The notes beneath the pieces are model-generated. The model had not been told where the DNA came from. It made no database searches and saw only the letters and a program-made list of their open reading frames with translations. This document shows positions 31,004 through 41,495 of a DNA stretch of 64,000 nt, piece by piece; positions within the stretch are counted from its first letter, which is position 1; each line of letters begins with the position of its first letter. The stretch is from the NCBI GenBank assembly GCA_956465555.1, contig OY101115.1, forward strand, positions 2,294,001 through 2,358,000, given 5' to 3'. The position numbers were made by a program, and so were the translations under genes. This stretch comes from Nitzschia sp. pyKryTriq1. Taxonomy: Eukaryota; Bacillariophyta; Bacillariophyceae; Bacillariales; Bacillariaceae.

Positions 31004-31329
31004 TAATCGTCGTCACTCCATCAGCATATCTTCTATCCACGAATGAAGAATATCACATCGTGATCATCGTCATCACGCGATCCTACTAACTGTATTCGAA
31101 GTGTTCTCATTATCTTCTACTAACTACCACGAACAAAGGCTACAACAGCAGGAAGAACAACGCGCGAAGCAACGAACTGTCGGAGCATAAGAATTCGTGT
31201 CACAACAACCAGAACCCGTCATCAAAACGACGCATCATCTACCGACCGCGGTACAGCATCAGCTACTATTAGCCAAGAAGAACTGGTGCATTCATACACG
31301 TACTATACTACGACGAATAAGTAGTATTG
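30988..31329. other. 342-base unique tail of the middle contig
   Basis: These bases follow the truncated ArfGAP copy and stop at the second gap. They are not found elsewhere in the window. The sequence is AT/AC-rich with no gene, and resembles intergenic or 5' leader DNA. It either is the true flank of a second allele with a deletion, or was joined to the contig by error at the short CCCACG repeat. Confidence 0.6.
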
Positions 31330-31529
31330 NNNNNNNNNNNNNNNNNNNNNNNNNNNNNNNNNNNNNNNNNNNNNNNNNNNNNNNNNNNNNNNNNNNNNNN
31401 NNNNNNNNNNNNNNNNNNNNNNNNNNNNNNNNNNNNNNNNNNNNNNNNNNNNNNNNNNNNNNNNNNNNNNNNNNNNNNNNNNNNNNNNNNNNNNNNNNNN
31501 NNNNNNNNNNNNNNNNNNNNNNNNNNNNN
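31330..31529. other. Assembly gap (200 Ns)
   Basis: A round 200-base gap of fixed, conventional size. The sequence restarting at 31530 equals 27131 of the preceding contig, so no unique DNA needs to be missing here. Confidence 0.98.
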
Positions 31530-34500
31530 TGTTGCTCTGGCTCCTCTACGTTGTGGTGCGTAGTGGACCCTTGGTGTGGACTACTCATAGATGGGCAAAG
31601 AATGGCAAGAGCAGTAGTGTTCCAGGAGATACTACTCGACAAGCTCGTCAACATCGGTTTCCACACTCAAATCGAAACGTTGTTGTTCCACTATTCCGTG
31701 TACTTGTACTGTACTTTGTCGGTTTCCGAAAGGCTCGCTCTTATCTCGATCTTTCGATTTGAAATCTTCGTCCAGTATAAAGAATCGTACCGTAGTCTAG
31801 TAGTATGGAATGGTAGCATACAGCATTCGTATTCTTGTTGCTACGAGCGAGTAGAAGTTTAGAACCAGTACGTGGTTTGGCAACACGTTGAACCAAGATT
31901 AGCACATTTGAGGCTTATATTTTACACTTAACATCGAGTGTCAGCTGATATGCCCATTTGATTTTTCTCATTTTTTTCATTCAGTGCGATGAAATCGCAG
32001 ATACCGGTAGATTACAAGTACTAGAGAGTACGTAATATAATATAATTACCACTTGGTTCGCATTTCACGAGTACGAGGTCTATTATCTAATGGTTCTCCT
32101 TCTGACATCTACGAGGTCTATATTTCATCAACAGTATCAGTGTCAATGTCACGATCACCATGATGCACGTCGACCTCGTCGATAACATCCACGCACTTTG
32201 TGCTTTGGAGGCAATTAATGGTAAGTGTACAGTATTCAAAAACTAATTTTGTAAACGAGCGTTAAAAGCCAGAAATTGCAAAACTTTATGCTTAAATCGC
32301 CTATGATCGGGGAGAGAAGCTTTCAAAAATCGCATAAAACAGACCTCACCCGATCTCCACCACCATTCATTTCTTTGAGAGGTCGAAAATTGGCGATTCC
32401 TTTCTACCGGTACAGTACACATCACTTTTCGAAATTCTTCGCCACTATCATACGTGTACCATCGCTTCAACTCGTCATCGCTCAGCTCTGAAAAAATGCA
32501 AATTCAGTTCCATTTTTATTACGCATACCGGTATTCGATTTCATCTCTGGACCTGCAACACCAACGACAGCTCCATTATTTCATACCAACGACGACGACA
32601 AGTGGAGTCAATATCACTCGATAGTTGACCCTATTAAGAAATCAAGTACGAACTCATTTCAGCGAACAGCAAGACAAGCTCGTGAAGAAGAATCATCATG
32701 GCCCCTCATGACCGCACAGACACAGGACATGAGAATCCTTCATCGGCCATGCTTTTAGAGCCGTTGCTTCAGACAACTGAGCAGGAATGTGCTGCTGTAG
32801 CACCTCCCAGTGGACAAGATGATAATGACTCATCACTGGAAGCCCTGACGGACTCTGTAACGGCAGCGGCAGCAGCTTCTTCAACGCCAATGTCGCCGAG
32901 TCGGAATGTCACAATCATTTTGTGGTACACTTTTTCCGTCTTTGCTGGTCGATCCATTTGGAACCAAAATGTTCTGGCCAATTTTGCATTTTTGCTGAGC
33001 GACGGCGACCCAAAGGCAGTGGGATTTCTCACGGCCGCCATGGGCATCACGCAACTGCTGGTTTCCTTCCCGGCTGGGTTTCTCGCTGACAAGTACCGGC
33101 GAGACACAATACTCAAGGTTTCAAGTGTCATCGGAGTTGCTGCCATCCTAACAACTATGGTGGCTTTGCACTATGGGAGTTTTTACTGGTTACTGACGTC
33201 TCTATCAGTGTGGGGCGTCTATTGGGGGTGTGCGCAAACAGCTGTCCAGGCGCTGTTTGCCGACTCCATACCGGACGGGCAGCGAGCGCACTATTTTACA
33301 ACGCGTTCCATTCTCATCAAGATCGGGCAACTGGCCGGTCCAGTGGGGGCCTTGATCATGTTTGCAATCCTCGGCGACCGCTGGACTATCCATGACTGCT
33401 CCATCGTCATGATGGCCGGGCAAATTATTTGTTTGCCAGCAGTCTTTCTGCTTTGGTTCTTGAACGACGATGAAGCAGTACCCCACCAGGAAGCGACAAA
33501 CCTCCAGGAGCCATTGCTGCTTCAAAATAATCATCAAGACGACAACGACGAAGAAAATCCAAGGGGATCGTCAACTTCCGATCGAGAGGGCGAAGTGGAA
33601 TGTATAGAAACGCAAGAAACAGACACAACTTCTGCTGATTGCAACGAAACATATGATGCGGTGCAGTTGGGCCGTTTGTTCCCCTTTATTTCCAAAGCAA
33701 GAGTCATTCCGACTCTGGTGGCTGCTGGAGATGTCACGGCTGGCCTGGCTTCGGGAATGTCAATTCGATATTTCCCTATTTTCCTTGGGGACAACCTCCG
33801 TGTTGATCCCGTTCTCGTGCAAGTGATTTATATCCTTGCTCCCCTGCTGCAGGTAGGCCTGATGAAATTGATCCAACTCCTCGCGAAACGAGGAGGACGA
33901 TGCTTCATGGCAGTTGTCTTCAAGTGGATCGGCATTGCGCTCATGCTCACCATGGTCGTCTCGTACACGCGAGGATGGCCTGTTTGGGTGACTTGTACCA
34001 TCTTGGTCTGGCGCACAGCAGTCATGAATACCCCGAGCGCGTTGACGCGGTCTGTGCTCATGGATAATGTGAAAAAGGAAGAACGGGCCAAGTGGAGTGC
34101 CCTGGAGTCGCTCAACACGTTTTCTTGGTCCGGGAGTGCGGTGATTGGTGGACTTTTAGTGGCCAAAGAAGGCATCGTCTTTAACTTTTGTGCGACTGCC
34201 TTCCTTCAATTCTTGGCGAGCATTCCACTTCTAATTCTGTCCTGCTACCGAAAACCAAGACATCATGCTAACTAATATATTATAATATGAAGCAAGGAAT
34301 TCAAATCCGTTTTCGGATTTCAAAATTTGGCACTATTTTTCTAGTCGTAAAAGGTCAGGGCCGCAATGTCAAGGGAGGGACGAGGATCAGTTTTGGAATC
34401 ATTCATATTCGGCGAAGCACCAAAATCCTTCATAAGTTTAATGGGGATCGAAGCAGAAGCTGTTTTCCGCCTTGATGGTGTGCTCTGAAATGTTGTGTCG

Positions 34501-35386
34501 TCTTCCTCCTCGCATTCAGAAAGAAGTGTTTCATCTGTTCCAGCAAAAAGGTCCTCGTCGCTGAACTCGCCTACGTCTTCGAGCCACGTTTCCTGTTGGA
34601 CAGATTTCCTTATAACTTTCGTGGCAGCACTTTGTTTCAATTCCGTGTTTATGGAGAGACCGTCGTCATGAATTCGACTCGTTGAATGGTCGGGCTCGTT
34701 CAAAGAGAAATGAAGTCCCAAGTCGTCCGACTTGGATCGAACGGGAAGGTGCCTCTTTCGCAATGATTCAGACCCACTTGACCGTGTCGAAGTCAAATTT
34801 CTCGTTGGACTTCGTCCCGAAGACTTCTTCGCCGAACGGTCTTCGCCGGCAGCTTCCTTAAGAGGTGATGTATCATCGGAGCTCCCTCTTCTTCGCCGAC
34901 GATCGCCACTCTTTGATCGAGAGGTTTTTTGCTTGATATCGCTGGATGACCCATTACGCCGTATGCCCCTTTTCCGGGAAGTGCTTCTTCGCCGTCGCTT
35001 GTCGGATGATCGACTTCGACTGCGATCGGATGATCGCCCACTACTCCGAGATCTATTTTCAGAATGAGATTGGCCACTGCTCCTGGACTTCGTTTCAGAA
35101 TTGGCCTGCCTACTGCTGCGGGACTTTGGCTCAGAAGTTGACTGGCTGCTGCTCCGAGATGCCTTTGACCCGGTTGATATCTGCACTGCCTGTAGTAGTT
35201 GTAATAGCTTTTCATCGCTCTCCTCTGGCAGGACATCCTTCAATTTGGCAAGAAGATCGTCACGATCGTTACTTTTTTCTGCAACTTTCTTCTCGTCCTT
35301 TCTTCGAACTTGGGGACGTGGTTGTGGACGTGCGCCGAAATCAGGGACGCTCATTGCTCGACTCAATGCCCCACGCCCACGCCCAC
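31530..35386. repeat. 3857-base block, copy 2
   Basis: This is identical to 27131-30987. Its first base is the base that follows position 27130 (equal to 19010) in the middle contig, so the sequence left of the first gap and the sequence right of the second gap abut exactly. The intergenic stretch 31530-32697 repeats 27131-28298. Confidence 0.9.
32698..34275 (+). CDS. MFS-type membrane transporter, second copy
   Basis: This is identical to 28299-29876 and described there. I regard this copy as the properly placed one, because downstream of it the neighbouring ArfGAP gene is complete. Confidence 0.85.
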   Translation: MAPHDRTDTGHENPSSAMLLEPLLQTTEQECAAVAPPSGQDDNDSSLEALTDSVTAAAAASSTPMSPSRNVTIILWYTFSVFAGRSIWNQNVLANFAFLLSDGDPKAVGFLTAAMGITQLLVSFPAGFLADKYRRDTILKVSSVIGVAAILTTMVALHYGSFYWLLTSLSVWGVYWGCAQTAVQALFADSIPDGQRAHYFTTRSILIKIGQLAGPVGALIMFAILGDRWTIHDCSIVMMAGQIICLPAVFLLWFLNDDEAVPHQEATNLQEPLLLQNNHQDDNDEENPRGSSTSDREGEVECIETQETDTTSADCNETYDAVQLGRLFPFISKARVIPTLVAAGDVTAGLASGMSIRYFPIFLGDNLRVDPVLVQVIYILAPLLQVGLMKLIQLLAKRGGRCFMAVVFKWIGIALMLTMVVSYTRGWPVWVTCTILVWRTAVMNTPSALTRSVLMDNVKKEERAKWSALESLNTFSWSGSAVIGGLLVAKEGIVFNFCATAFLQFLASIPLLILSCYRKPRHHAN

Positions 35387-36697
35387 CGCGATCGGCTCGA
35401 GGCATGCGGCGATTTCCCTTGCGATATCGACTAGAACTTTTTACCAGATTGTCTTCTTCAGCATCAAAGGAACTTTGCGAGTTGCTCAAGACGTCGAACG
35501 TTTGTGCAGAGGCCTGCATACTCTCCATATTGTCTTCAGCAGATTTTTCAGCATCTCCGACAAACGAATCATGTCCATCACTATCGCCTTCTTCCGCAAT
35601 AGAATTACTAGAAATGGAATGACTGGAGGTGTGCTTGACCCGATCTGACGGCTTGCGGCCCGACGAATTTGAACGCGAGCGGCCGCTCTGTCCTCGGGAG
35701 CTCGAAAATGACTTTAGGCAATCTTGTCTTGTAGCAGAGCTCCTTCCCTTTCCGGAAGACTCATCATTCAAGAACGTCTGGTATAACATTTCCCTGTCCT
35801 CGGGTTGCACAATGGAAAGTTGATCTTTTCTTGGCACCTGTCTAGTTCCTTCACTGCCCTCACATTGCGAAAGGGACAACTGATCTTTTCTTGGACCCTG
35901 CCTCGTTCTTTGACTATTTTCATGTAGCGAATGGGACAGCTGATCTTTCCTTGGCATCGTCTTTGTCGACCCTGTTTTCTCGAAGTCCTGCCTCGTCCTT
36001 TGACTATTATCATGGAGCGAAAGTGATAGCTGGTCTTTCCTAGGCCCGATCTTCGTCGCTACCGTCCTATCAATAGCCGGGAATTCATTCCAATTTACCG
36101 GTGAGAAACCATTACGAAATTCGTTGGTCATTGACGAGCGCGGATTGTCAACTGAAGCAACATTTTCCTCTTTCCCAACCTCCGCGTATGCCTCCGGACT
36201 GAAAAACTTCCTTTCAACATATTTGGATCTAATGTATTTTTGTCGAGTTTCTTGATCGGCCGTAGGTTCCGGCTTGTCGTGTGGAGTATGTTTTCCTTCA
36301 AAAATTGCATTGATGTGTTTGTTGCCCCCTAACTCCATTGCCGCAACTTCTGATTCCTTCCCTGTAAGAATATAAGCAAGAAAAACTATCGTCAGCGTTA
36401 CCGTCGTTTCTCAAATACTTTTTCTGCCGCCAGGGTCATTTTTTCATAAGAAATCTTACAATCATCTAACCGTATGCTCCGCACAAAACATATATGTGTT
36501 CCCAAACCTCGATGAACGCCCGAGCAGTTCATGCAACAAACCGCCCCAATTGTTGGAAGCTTGTCCGAGGACCCAGGGGGAGGAACAATCAGGGACGCCC
36601 ACGTCGGCTTTCTGTCTCGGCAATCGGAGCACACCCGATTCTCCGGTTTTTGCAACAGAGCTTCAAGTCTCTGTTTCTTTGCAGCAGCATCGTCCAT
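34341..36697 (-). CDS. ArfGAP-domain protein with long Ser/Arg-rich tail (752 aa)
   Basis: ArfGAPs stimulate GTP hydrolysis by Arf GTPases during vesicle traffic. Exon 1 is 36697-36460, the intron 36459-36362 (98 bases, GTAAGA...ACAG), exon 2 36361-34341. The splice joins T with GG to make the conserved Trp in RLDDW-KESEVAAMELGGN, as in canonical ArfGAPs; the unspliced exon 1 frame reads a wrong end. The zinc finger is C-x2-C at CSDC (residue 23 on), then C-x2-C at CMNCSGVHRGLGTHICFVRS. It includes the catalytic arginine of the HRxLGxH motif, so the domain looks active. The start fits the SMAP/AGD-like layout. After residue about 150 the protein is low-complexity: four PRKDQLS repeats, a GRGRG segment and a long SRSS/RSSDRSR region, like splicing-factor RS domains, then an acidic end. 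It is convergent with the MFS gene, 65 bases between stops. Confidence 0.85.
35812..36052 (-). repeat. Four coding PRKDQLS repeats in the ArfGAP tail
   Basis: The minus-strand translation contains PRKDQLS four times: first followed by LSLHDNSQRTRQ, next HSLHENSQRTRQ, next LSQCEGSEGTRQ, then IVQPEDREMLYQ. Spacing is about 35 residues once, then 20 to 21. The DNA repeats too (GATCTTT(T/C)CTTGG on the plus strand). They would be short linear motifs in a disordered tail, with a possible phosphosite in each. Confidence 0.8.
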
Positions 36698-37683
36698 GAT
36701 GACCGCAAACTGCTAATGGAAAACAAGGCGTCTTTTTCGTAACAGGGTTGGATGGTTCTTTGTTTGAATAGTTCTGTCAAAGTTTTTTGTGTGGTGCTGA
36801 CAACTAGCAGATGTTACTGGACGACAGGAAGATGAGGCTTCTGTTGGACTGCTCTTGGCGTCGCTTCTCTCTCCTCTCGCTCCCGGTCATTATTTGCACT
36901 TGTACGGTACGAGTACAGTACTCGTAGTTGTGCTGTATGTACCTGGTACGAGTGCTAATACGCGAGTACCAGTACCGTACTGTTACACTGCTGTAGTCTA
37001 CTTGAACGACGTTGTTCGTTAGTTGGAAGTTGTTGAAAGCGATCCATCGATCGCTCATTCCCACCACCGACCGCCGACCACCACCATTCTAAAATACATA
37101 TGTACCTAAATAAAACAATTAGGCCAAGAAGATGAAAGAAAGTTTGCTGGGACCTTTATTCTCGATCGATGATTTAGCTACATATAATAATACGTAGCCT
37201 ATATAGGCCGGTAAACATGCATGTTTGTCTCTTTTCACTGGAAACATTGACATAAATTCGTTAAGTGATGAATCTAAAAATTTCGAGGCAGGCTTAATAC
37301 ACAAATCTTTCTTAACGAATTCCTTATTTATGAGAACGTTATGTGCATGAATCAATTATGACCATGTGCAGTGTCCTGTCGACGTCATCGGTCTGTCCCT
37401 CCATCCTGTCGACGTCATACTGACACTGCGTGACGTCATAGCGTTCCTACTACATAGTCGTGACACCGCTGTCAAGACTAGTGCATTTCATCTAGAAGCG
37501 ATCCTTACTTCACATGACATCCAAGATCGCCATCACCTCTACATTTATGATAAGTCGTTCGTGCCTCTGACACTTCATGACTACTTCATGACTACAAAAG
37601 ATTCATCTCTCAAAACATCCCAGAAAAATAGTCTCACTTCTTCTAAAATCATTTGCGGCAAGAGTCCAAGCAGATTCTGACCG
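36698..37683. other. Intergenic region, GTAC-rich, with a CRE-like cluster
   Basis: The promoter of the ArfGAP gene should lie at its left end. At 36898-36985 is the densest GTAC cluster of the window (ACGGTACGAGTACAGTACTCG, ACCTGGTACGAG, GAGTACCAGTACCGTACTG in pieces). At 37378-37440 the word GACGTCAT occurs three times, once as TGACGTCAT. No gene is recognised; 37450-37683 may be decayed copia sequence. Confidence 0.4.
37381..37439. promoter_or_regulatory. Three GACGTCAT (CRE-like) sites
   Basis: GACGTCAT begins at 37381, 37411 and 37432; the last is preceded by T, making the full palindromic CRE core TGACGTCA. The first two lie in a repeated CTGTCGACGTCAT context. In diatoms TGACGT-type elements respond to CO2/cAMP via bZIP factors (established for some carbonic anhydrase promoters). 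There is no nearby gene start in the right place, so a role is unproven; they may belong to an old LTR. Confidence 0.35.
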
Positions 37684-38317
37684 CGAAACTCGAACGAGAG
37701 TCTGCAAAGTATTCAAGGATAATTCCGGGGCAGTTGAGATCGCACGATACCACAAGTTCCGCCCCCGAACCAAGTTCCTCAACAACAAGCTCTTTCACTT
37801 TCGAAGCTGTGTGACGAAAGGTTGGATCTCAATCCATCCTTTTGGTACACACAACCAACCGGCGGACATTCTGACCAAGCCACTGAACGAGCCGGATTTC
37901 AAGCGTCACCAAAAGAGAATGAACGGGTGGAAATCGACTCACTACCTACTTGCGAGAGGGAGTGTTCGAATATCTATCCACAACGGACGTTTACGGAACG
38001 ATGGACGAACGTGACCAGCGTTCACGATTACGCACGATTACGCTCGACGCACGTTTCGATCACGACTCAGAGATTCATTCTAAGACTCTCGGAGACAATC
38101 TACGATCCTCCAAGAAACTGTAAGAAGCCAACAGACTTCTATCGAAATACATGTCAACGCATTCAAGAAAATAGAAATGAACCAAAGTTCATTTCATCGG
38201 TAGAGCATTCAGCTCATTAATTTATGTTAGCGCACTTCGTTAACCCACAGTCAAATTAGTCCTTTAGCCCGAATCCCTGAGCCGCTAGCAGCTGCCTAGA
38301 ACTCAAGGATTTTAACA
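37684..38317 (+). mobile_element. Ty1/copia remnant: RNase H end plus 3' LTR
   Basis: From about 37690 the plus strand codes for CKVFKDNSGAVEIARYHKFR, then KGWISIHPFGTHNQPADILT and KPLNEPDFKRHQKRMNGW, the last part of a copia polyprotein RNase H as in diatom CoDi elements. The natural stop after NGW has mutated (TAA to AAA relative to the copy at 45341), so the frame runs on into the LTR. A purine tract (GAGAGGGAG, 37954-37962) directly precedes the LTR at 37963-38317. Everything 5' of RNase H is gone. The LTR ends 136 bases before the start codon of the cysteine-rich gene at 38453. Confidence 0.85.
37963..38317 (+). repeat. Copia LTR (355 bases), family member 1
   Basis: It starts TGTTCGAATATC and ends GGATTTTAACA, so it has the TG...CA ends and a short terminal inverted repeat (TGTT/AACA). 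It aligns along its length with the LTRs at 44961 and 45718 (opposite strand), but with many substitutions, so it belongs to an older insertion. Confidence 0.85.
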
Positions 38318-38452
38318 TACGGCGGGATTGTTGCGAAAAAATGCCTTGCTAGCTAGTAGTAGTAGCGCCTACTCCTTTGTCATCCAATTGTGTAAATGTA
38401 TTTGGGATGACAAGTCGTCCATCATCTCCACAACTATCAAACTCTTCGTAGC

Positions 38453-41400
38453 ATGAGGCTTTCTATTGCTGCTGGTATCCTAGCCCAGACACTACCTGCT
38501 GTCTCCGAGACAAAGATCTCGGCATTGCTGAACTCGGAACATGGGCGGAAGCTTCAGTTCGAGGACATTGTCCGCCGTGCTAGTAGGGCCGCCGAGTCTG
38601 GAGGGGCTCAGAAGCAGCGAAGAGTCAAGTCTCGCGCTGGGACTCGCACTGGGAGGGTCAACGAGAAGACTGCAGAATCATCACGCTCTGGCGTCTTGAA
38701 AAACGCTCCATTAGTTCCTACCAGTTCCGGAGACTTGGTGGTGTGTGACCCGTCTTCCAGCGACGCTGATGTTGGTGTTTTATCCTGTGGCACTGGTAGG
38801 GTGTGCAAACGAAGCCAGGATTCGGTGCTTGGTGGTATCTGTGTGACGAAGAAGGAGCTATCAGTAAAAAATGGTCTCGATCCTTGGGCTCAAGCTGCTG
38901 CACAAGCGGCCAAGAATAAGAAACGAGCGAAAAGTACCGAGAAATCTTCTTCGGAAAAGCTGAAGAACAAGTCGCGAAGGTCGAGCACTCCGAGTAGTAC
39001 CAGTACGCGTACTGGTTCAAAGACTGAGTGCGATCCATTGTCTACTGATGCCGATGTCGGTGTCTTATCATGTGGGACGGGACATTACTGCAAGCCCCAA
39101 AAGAGCTCTCAACTTGGAGGAGAGTGCACTGACAATCGTCGTCCTGGTGGTGCGAGGAATCCTCGTGCTGGCTTTGGCAATCGCGGTGCGTCGAAGAAAT
39201 TTCTTGAGAATAGGGTGCAGTCGGAGCGTGTTGAGTGCGATCCTAGCTCTGCCGACGTTGGTATTTTGTCGTGTGGTCCTGGTGAGTCGTGCGTGGACGA
39301 CCAAGGTTCCCAGGCAGGGGGCTTTTGTGTCAATCCCAATCCGACAGCTCGTCGCCTGATTCATTTGACAGACGACATTGGGCTTTGTGATCCAACATCT
39401 GATGACTATGGGAAGTACTCTTGTGACTGTTCTGCGTTCGACAGCACCACCAAAACCGGAATAGTCTCCTGTCGCCTGGCTGAGGAGATATGCTTTGGAA
39501 ATTTTTATTACGGGTGCTACGATACTTGTGGGGCTGTTTCTGTGACGTATGACTTCGGGAATAGTACCTTGACTTCCGTCAAGTACTGTTACGATTTTGT
39601 GACCCCGACTACCGTGTCGCTTTGCGTCACATACAACGATGATTTTGCGACCTGTGAAACTGAGTATAATGGGGAGGTACGTTTATCGTCGTCTTTTTCT
39701 TGAGACAGAAAGAAGAATTTCTAAATTCTTCTACACTGCGATCATCTTCACCGTACTTGTAGAGCTGCAGTTCTTGTGATATTACAGGGTTGTATAATGT
39801 CAATTTCAATTGCTCCAACGCTGGTGGACCGCCGTCGTCAAGCGGGAAACCTCGTGGCTCAGCCGAGATTATTGAAGCTTGCTATAAGCCTGTGAATAAT
39901 GGAGAGTATTGTTCTCTTTGCGATTACAACTCTTATATTCCCGAGAAAAATAATGATTTACCAGTTTTTTTGCGTGGATTTGGAGCCACTACGTGCTATG
40001 GATTGGCTGTTGCGAGTAATTTCAGCCAAATCTCCAAAGAAAAATGTTCCGAGGCATCAGCGGTGGCCAAATCTACCTGTTGCGCCTATTTTTGCGATCT
40101 ATGTGGGGTCACCGGCCTGATTCCTCCTCGTAACTACGAAATCGCTGTAACAGTGCCCGGGTTGAATGAGACGACGTGTGGAGAGTTGGCCAACGCGGCT
40201 TACGATGATTTCTCGCTTTCAAAAGATGTCTGTCCTTCAGTTTCGGAAGCCGCGGCTGGCGTATGTTGTGAATCGTTCTGTGAGCTTTGCACGACTACCA
40301 GGATCCCACCCAATAGAGACGACATTCCTATCTCTGTCCCCGGATTTGAGGACATCACTACATGTGGCGATTTGGACGGCGCTGCTTACATGAGCTTGAC
40401 CATTCCTGACGAGAGCTGCCCAGCTCTGGCGGTCATTGCTGAGAATAGCTGTTGTCTGTACGTCTTATGTCATTTCAGCAACAAGAATTACAATGGAATA
40501 AGGCGATGATTTGTTTTCTCACTTTTATTTGTCTTCTTTCGCTTCCCCTTGAATACCGTAGGTATCGGTGTGACCTTTGTGGTCCCTCGGGCATGGTAAC
40601 ATTCGAGAATTACGAAAATATTGTCTCCCTTCCTGGTCTGGGTGAGGTCACTTGCGGTGAACTTGAATATGCTGCGTATCGGAACAACACGTTCGACAGT
40701 GAAGCCTGTCCGCTTATCGGAGTTTACGTCCGGGAGGCTTGCTGCTCTGCCTTTGACCCTACCTACTGCCAGGTGTGCGGTCCCGACGGTCTGATTCCTT
40801 ATGCCTATGATGAAAATATCGCTTCAATTCCCGATATTGGAGACGTGACTTGTTACGATATCTTTTTGGCCGGATACTATGGAGAATCTCCTTTGAAGGC
40901 TAATTGTTCCGTGATATCAGAAGTCGCCCAGGAATCGTGCTGCCGTCAGATTTATACCAGTTGCGATGTGTGCGGTCCCTATAGCGCGATTCCTTATGAG
41001 AACGACGATCTCATAGTCTCTGTTCCTGGTGTCGGGAATTCTACTTGCTACAGCCTTTACTACGATGCTTATTTAAATGGCACTGTCGATAACGAGACTT
41101 GTCGAGACTTGGTTGAAGTTGGTCGTGAACGCTGTTGTGAATCTCTGTATTTTGACACTTGCTATCTCTGTGGGGTCGGGTTGAATGTCAGCGATACCAA
41201 CGCCAATATCACATCTCCCGACAGTGAACAATCGAGCACTTGCGGAGTGCTTGAATATTATGCGTTAATTGGCTACTTTGATGACTCAGACTGCGCATAC
41301 TTTACCAGTTTGGCTGCACAACCTTGTTGTGGCTTTATTCCCTCGTCTTCTCCCGCCCCGACGGAAGACCCGTCGCAGGCCCCAGTCCCACCAGCTGGAT

Positions 41401-41495
41401 CTGCTGCTGGAATGCCAACAAAACTCGGCTCCGTGCGAACTATTGCTTCGGTCGCGACTCTCGCGGCTGCCACTTGTCTCTGGCTTGCCACCTAA
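38453..41495 (+). CDS. Modular cysteine-rich secreted protein, probably surface-anchored (paralogue A, 950 aa)
   Basis: Exons 38453-39676, 39763-40457 and 40562-41495 join in frame (introns of 86 and 104 bases, both GTACGT...TAG). A signal peptide (MRLSIAAGILAQTLPAVS) opens the protein. Three roughly 30-residue repeats follow, each CDP..(A)DVG(V/I)LSCG.G..C.....S..GG.C, separated by basic Ser/Arg linkers. A CDP...SCDCSAFD segment comes next, then seven roughly 62-residue modules: C-x2-C-x25(IP..ND...VPG..)TC-x18-C-P-x9-CC. The C-terminus has a Ser/Pro-rich spacer (SSSPAPTEDPSQAPVPP) and a final hydrophobic run (IASVATLAAATCLWLAT) with nothing after it, the layout of a GPI-anchor signal. Many N-x-(S/T) sites (GNST, NGTVDNET) support secretion. 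I know no named family; a cell-wall or adhesion role is inference. A copia LTR sits 136 bases upstream. The paralogue is at 46399. Confidence 0.85.

Noticed and set aside
36398-36697. 99-residue unspliced ArfGAP fragment
   Set aside because: Splicing at 36460/36361 restores the conserved RLDDW...GGN core; the unspliced end reads non-conserved residues.
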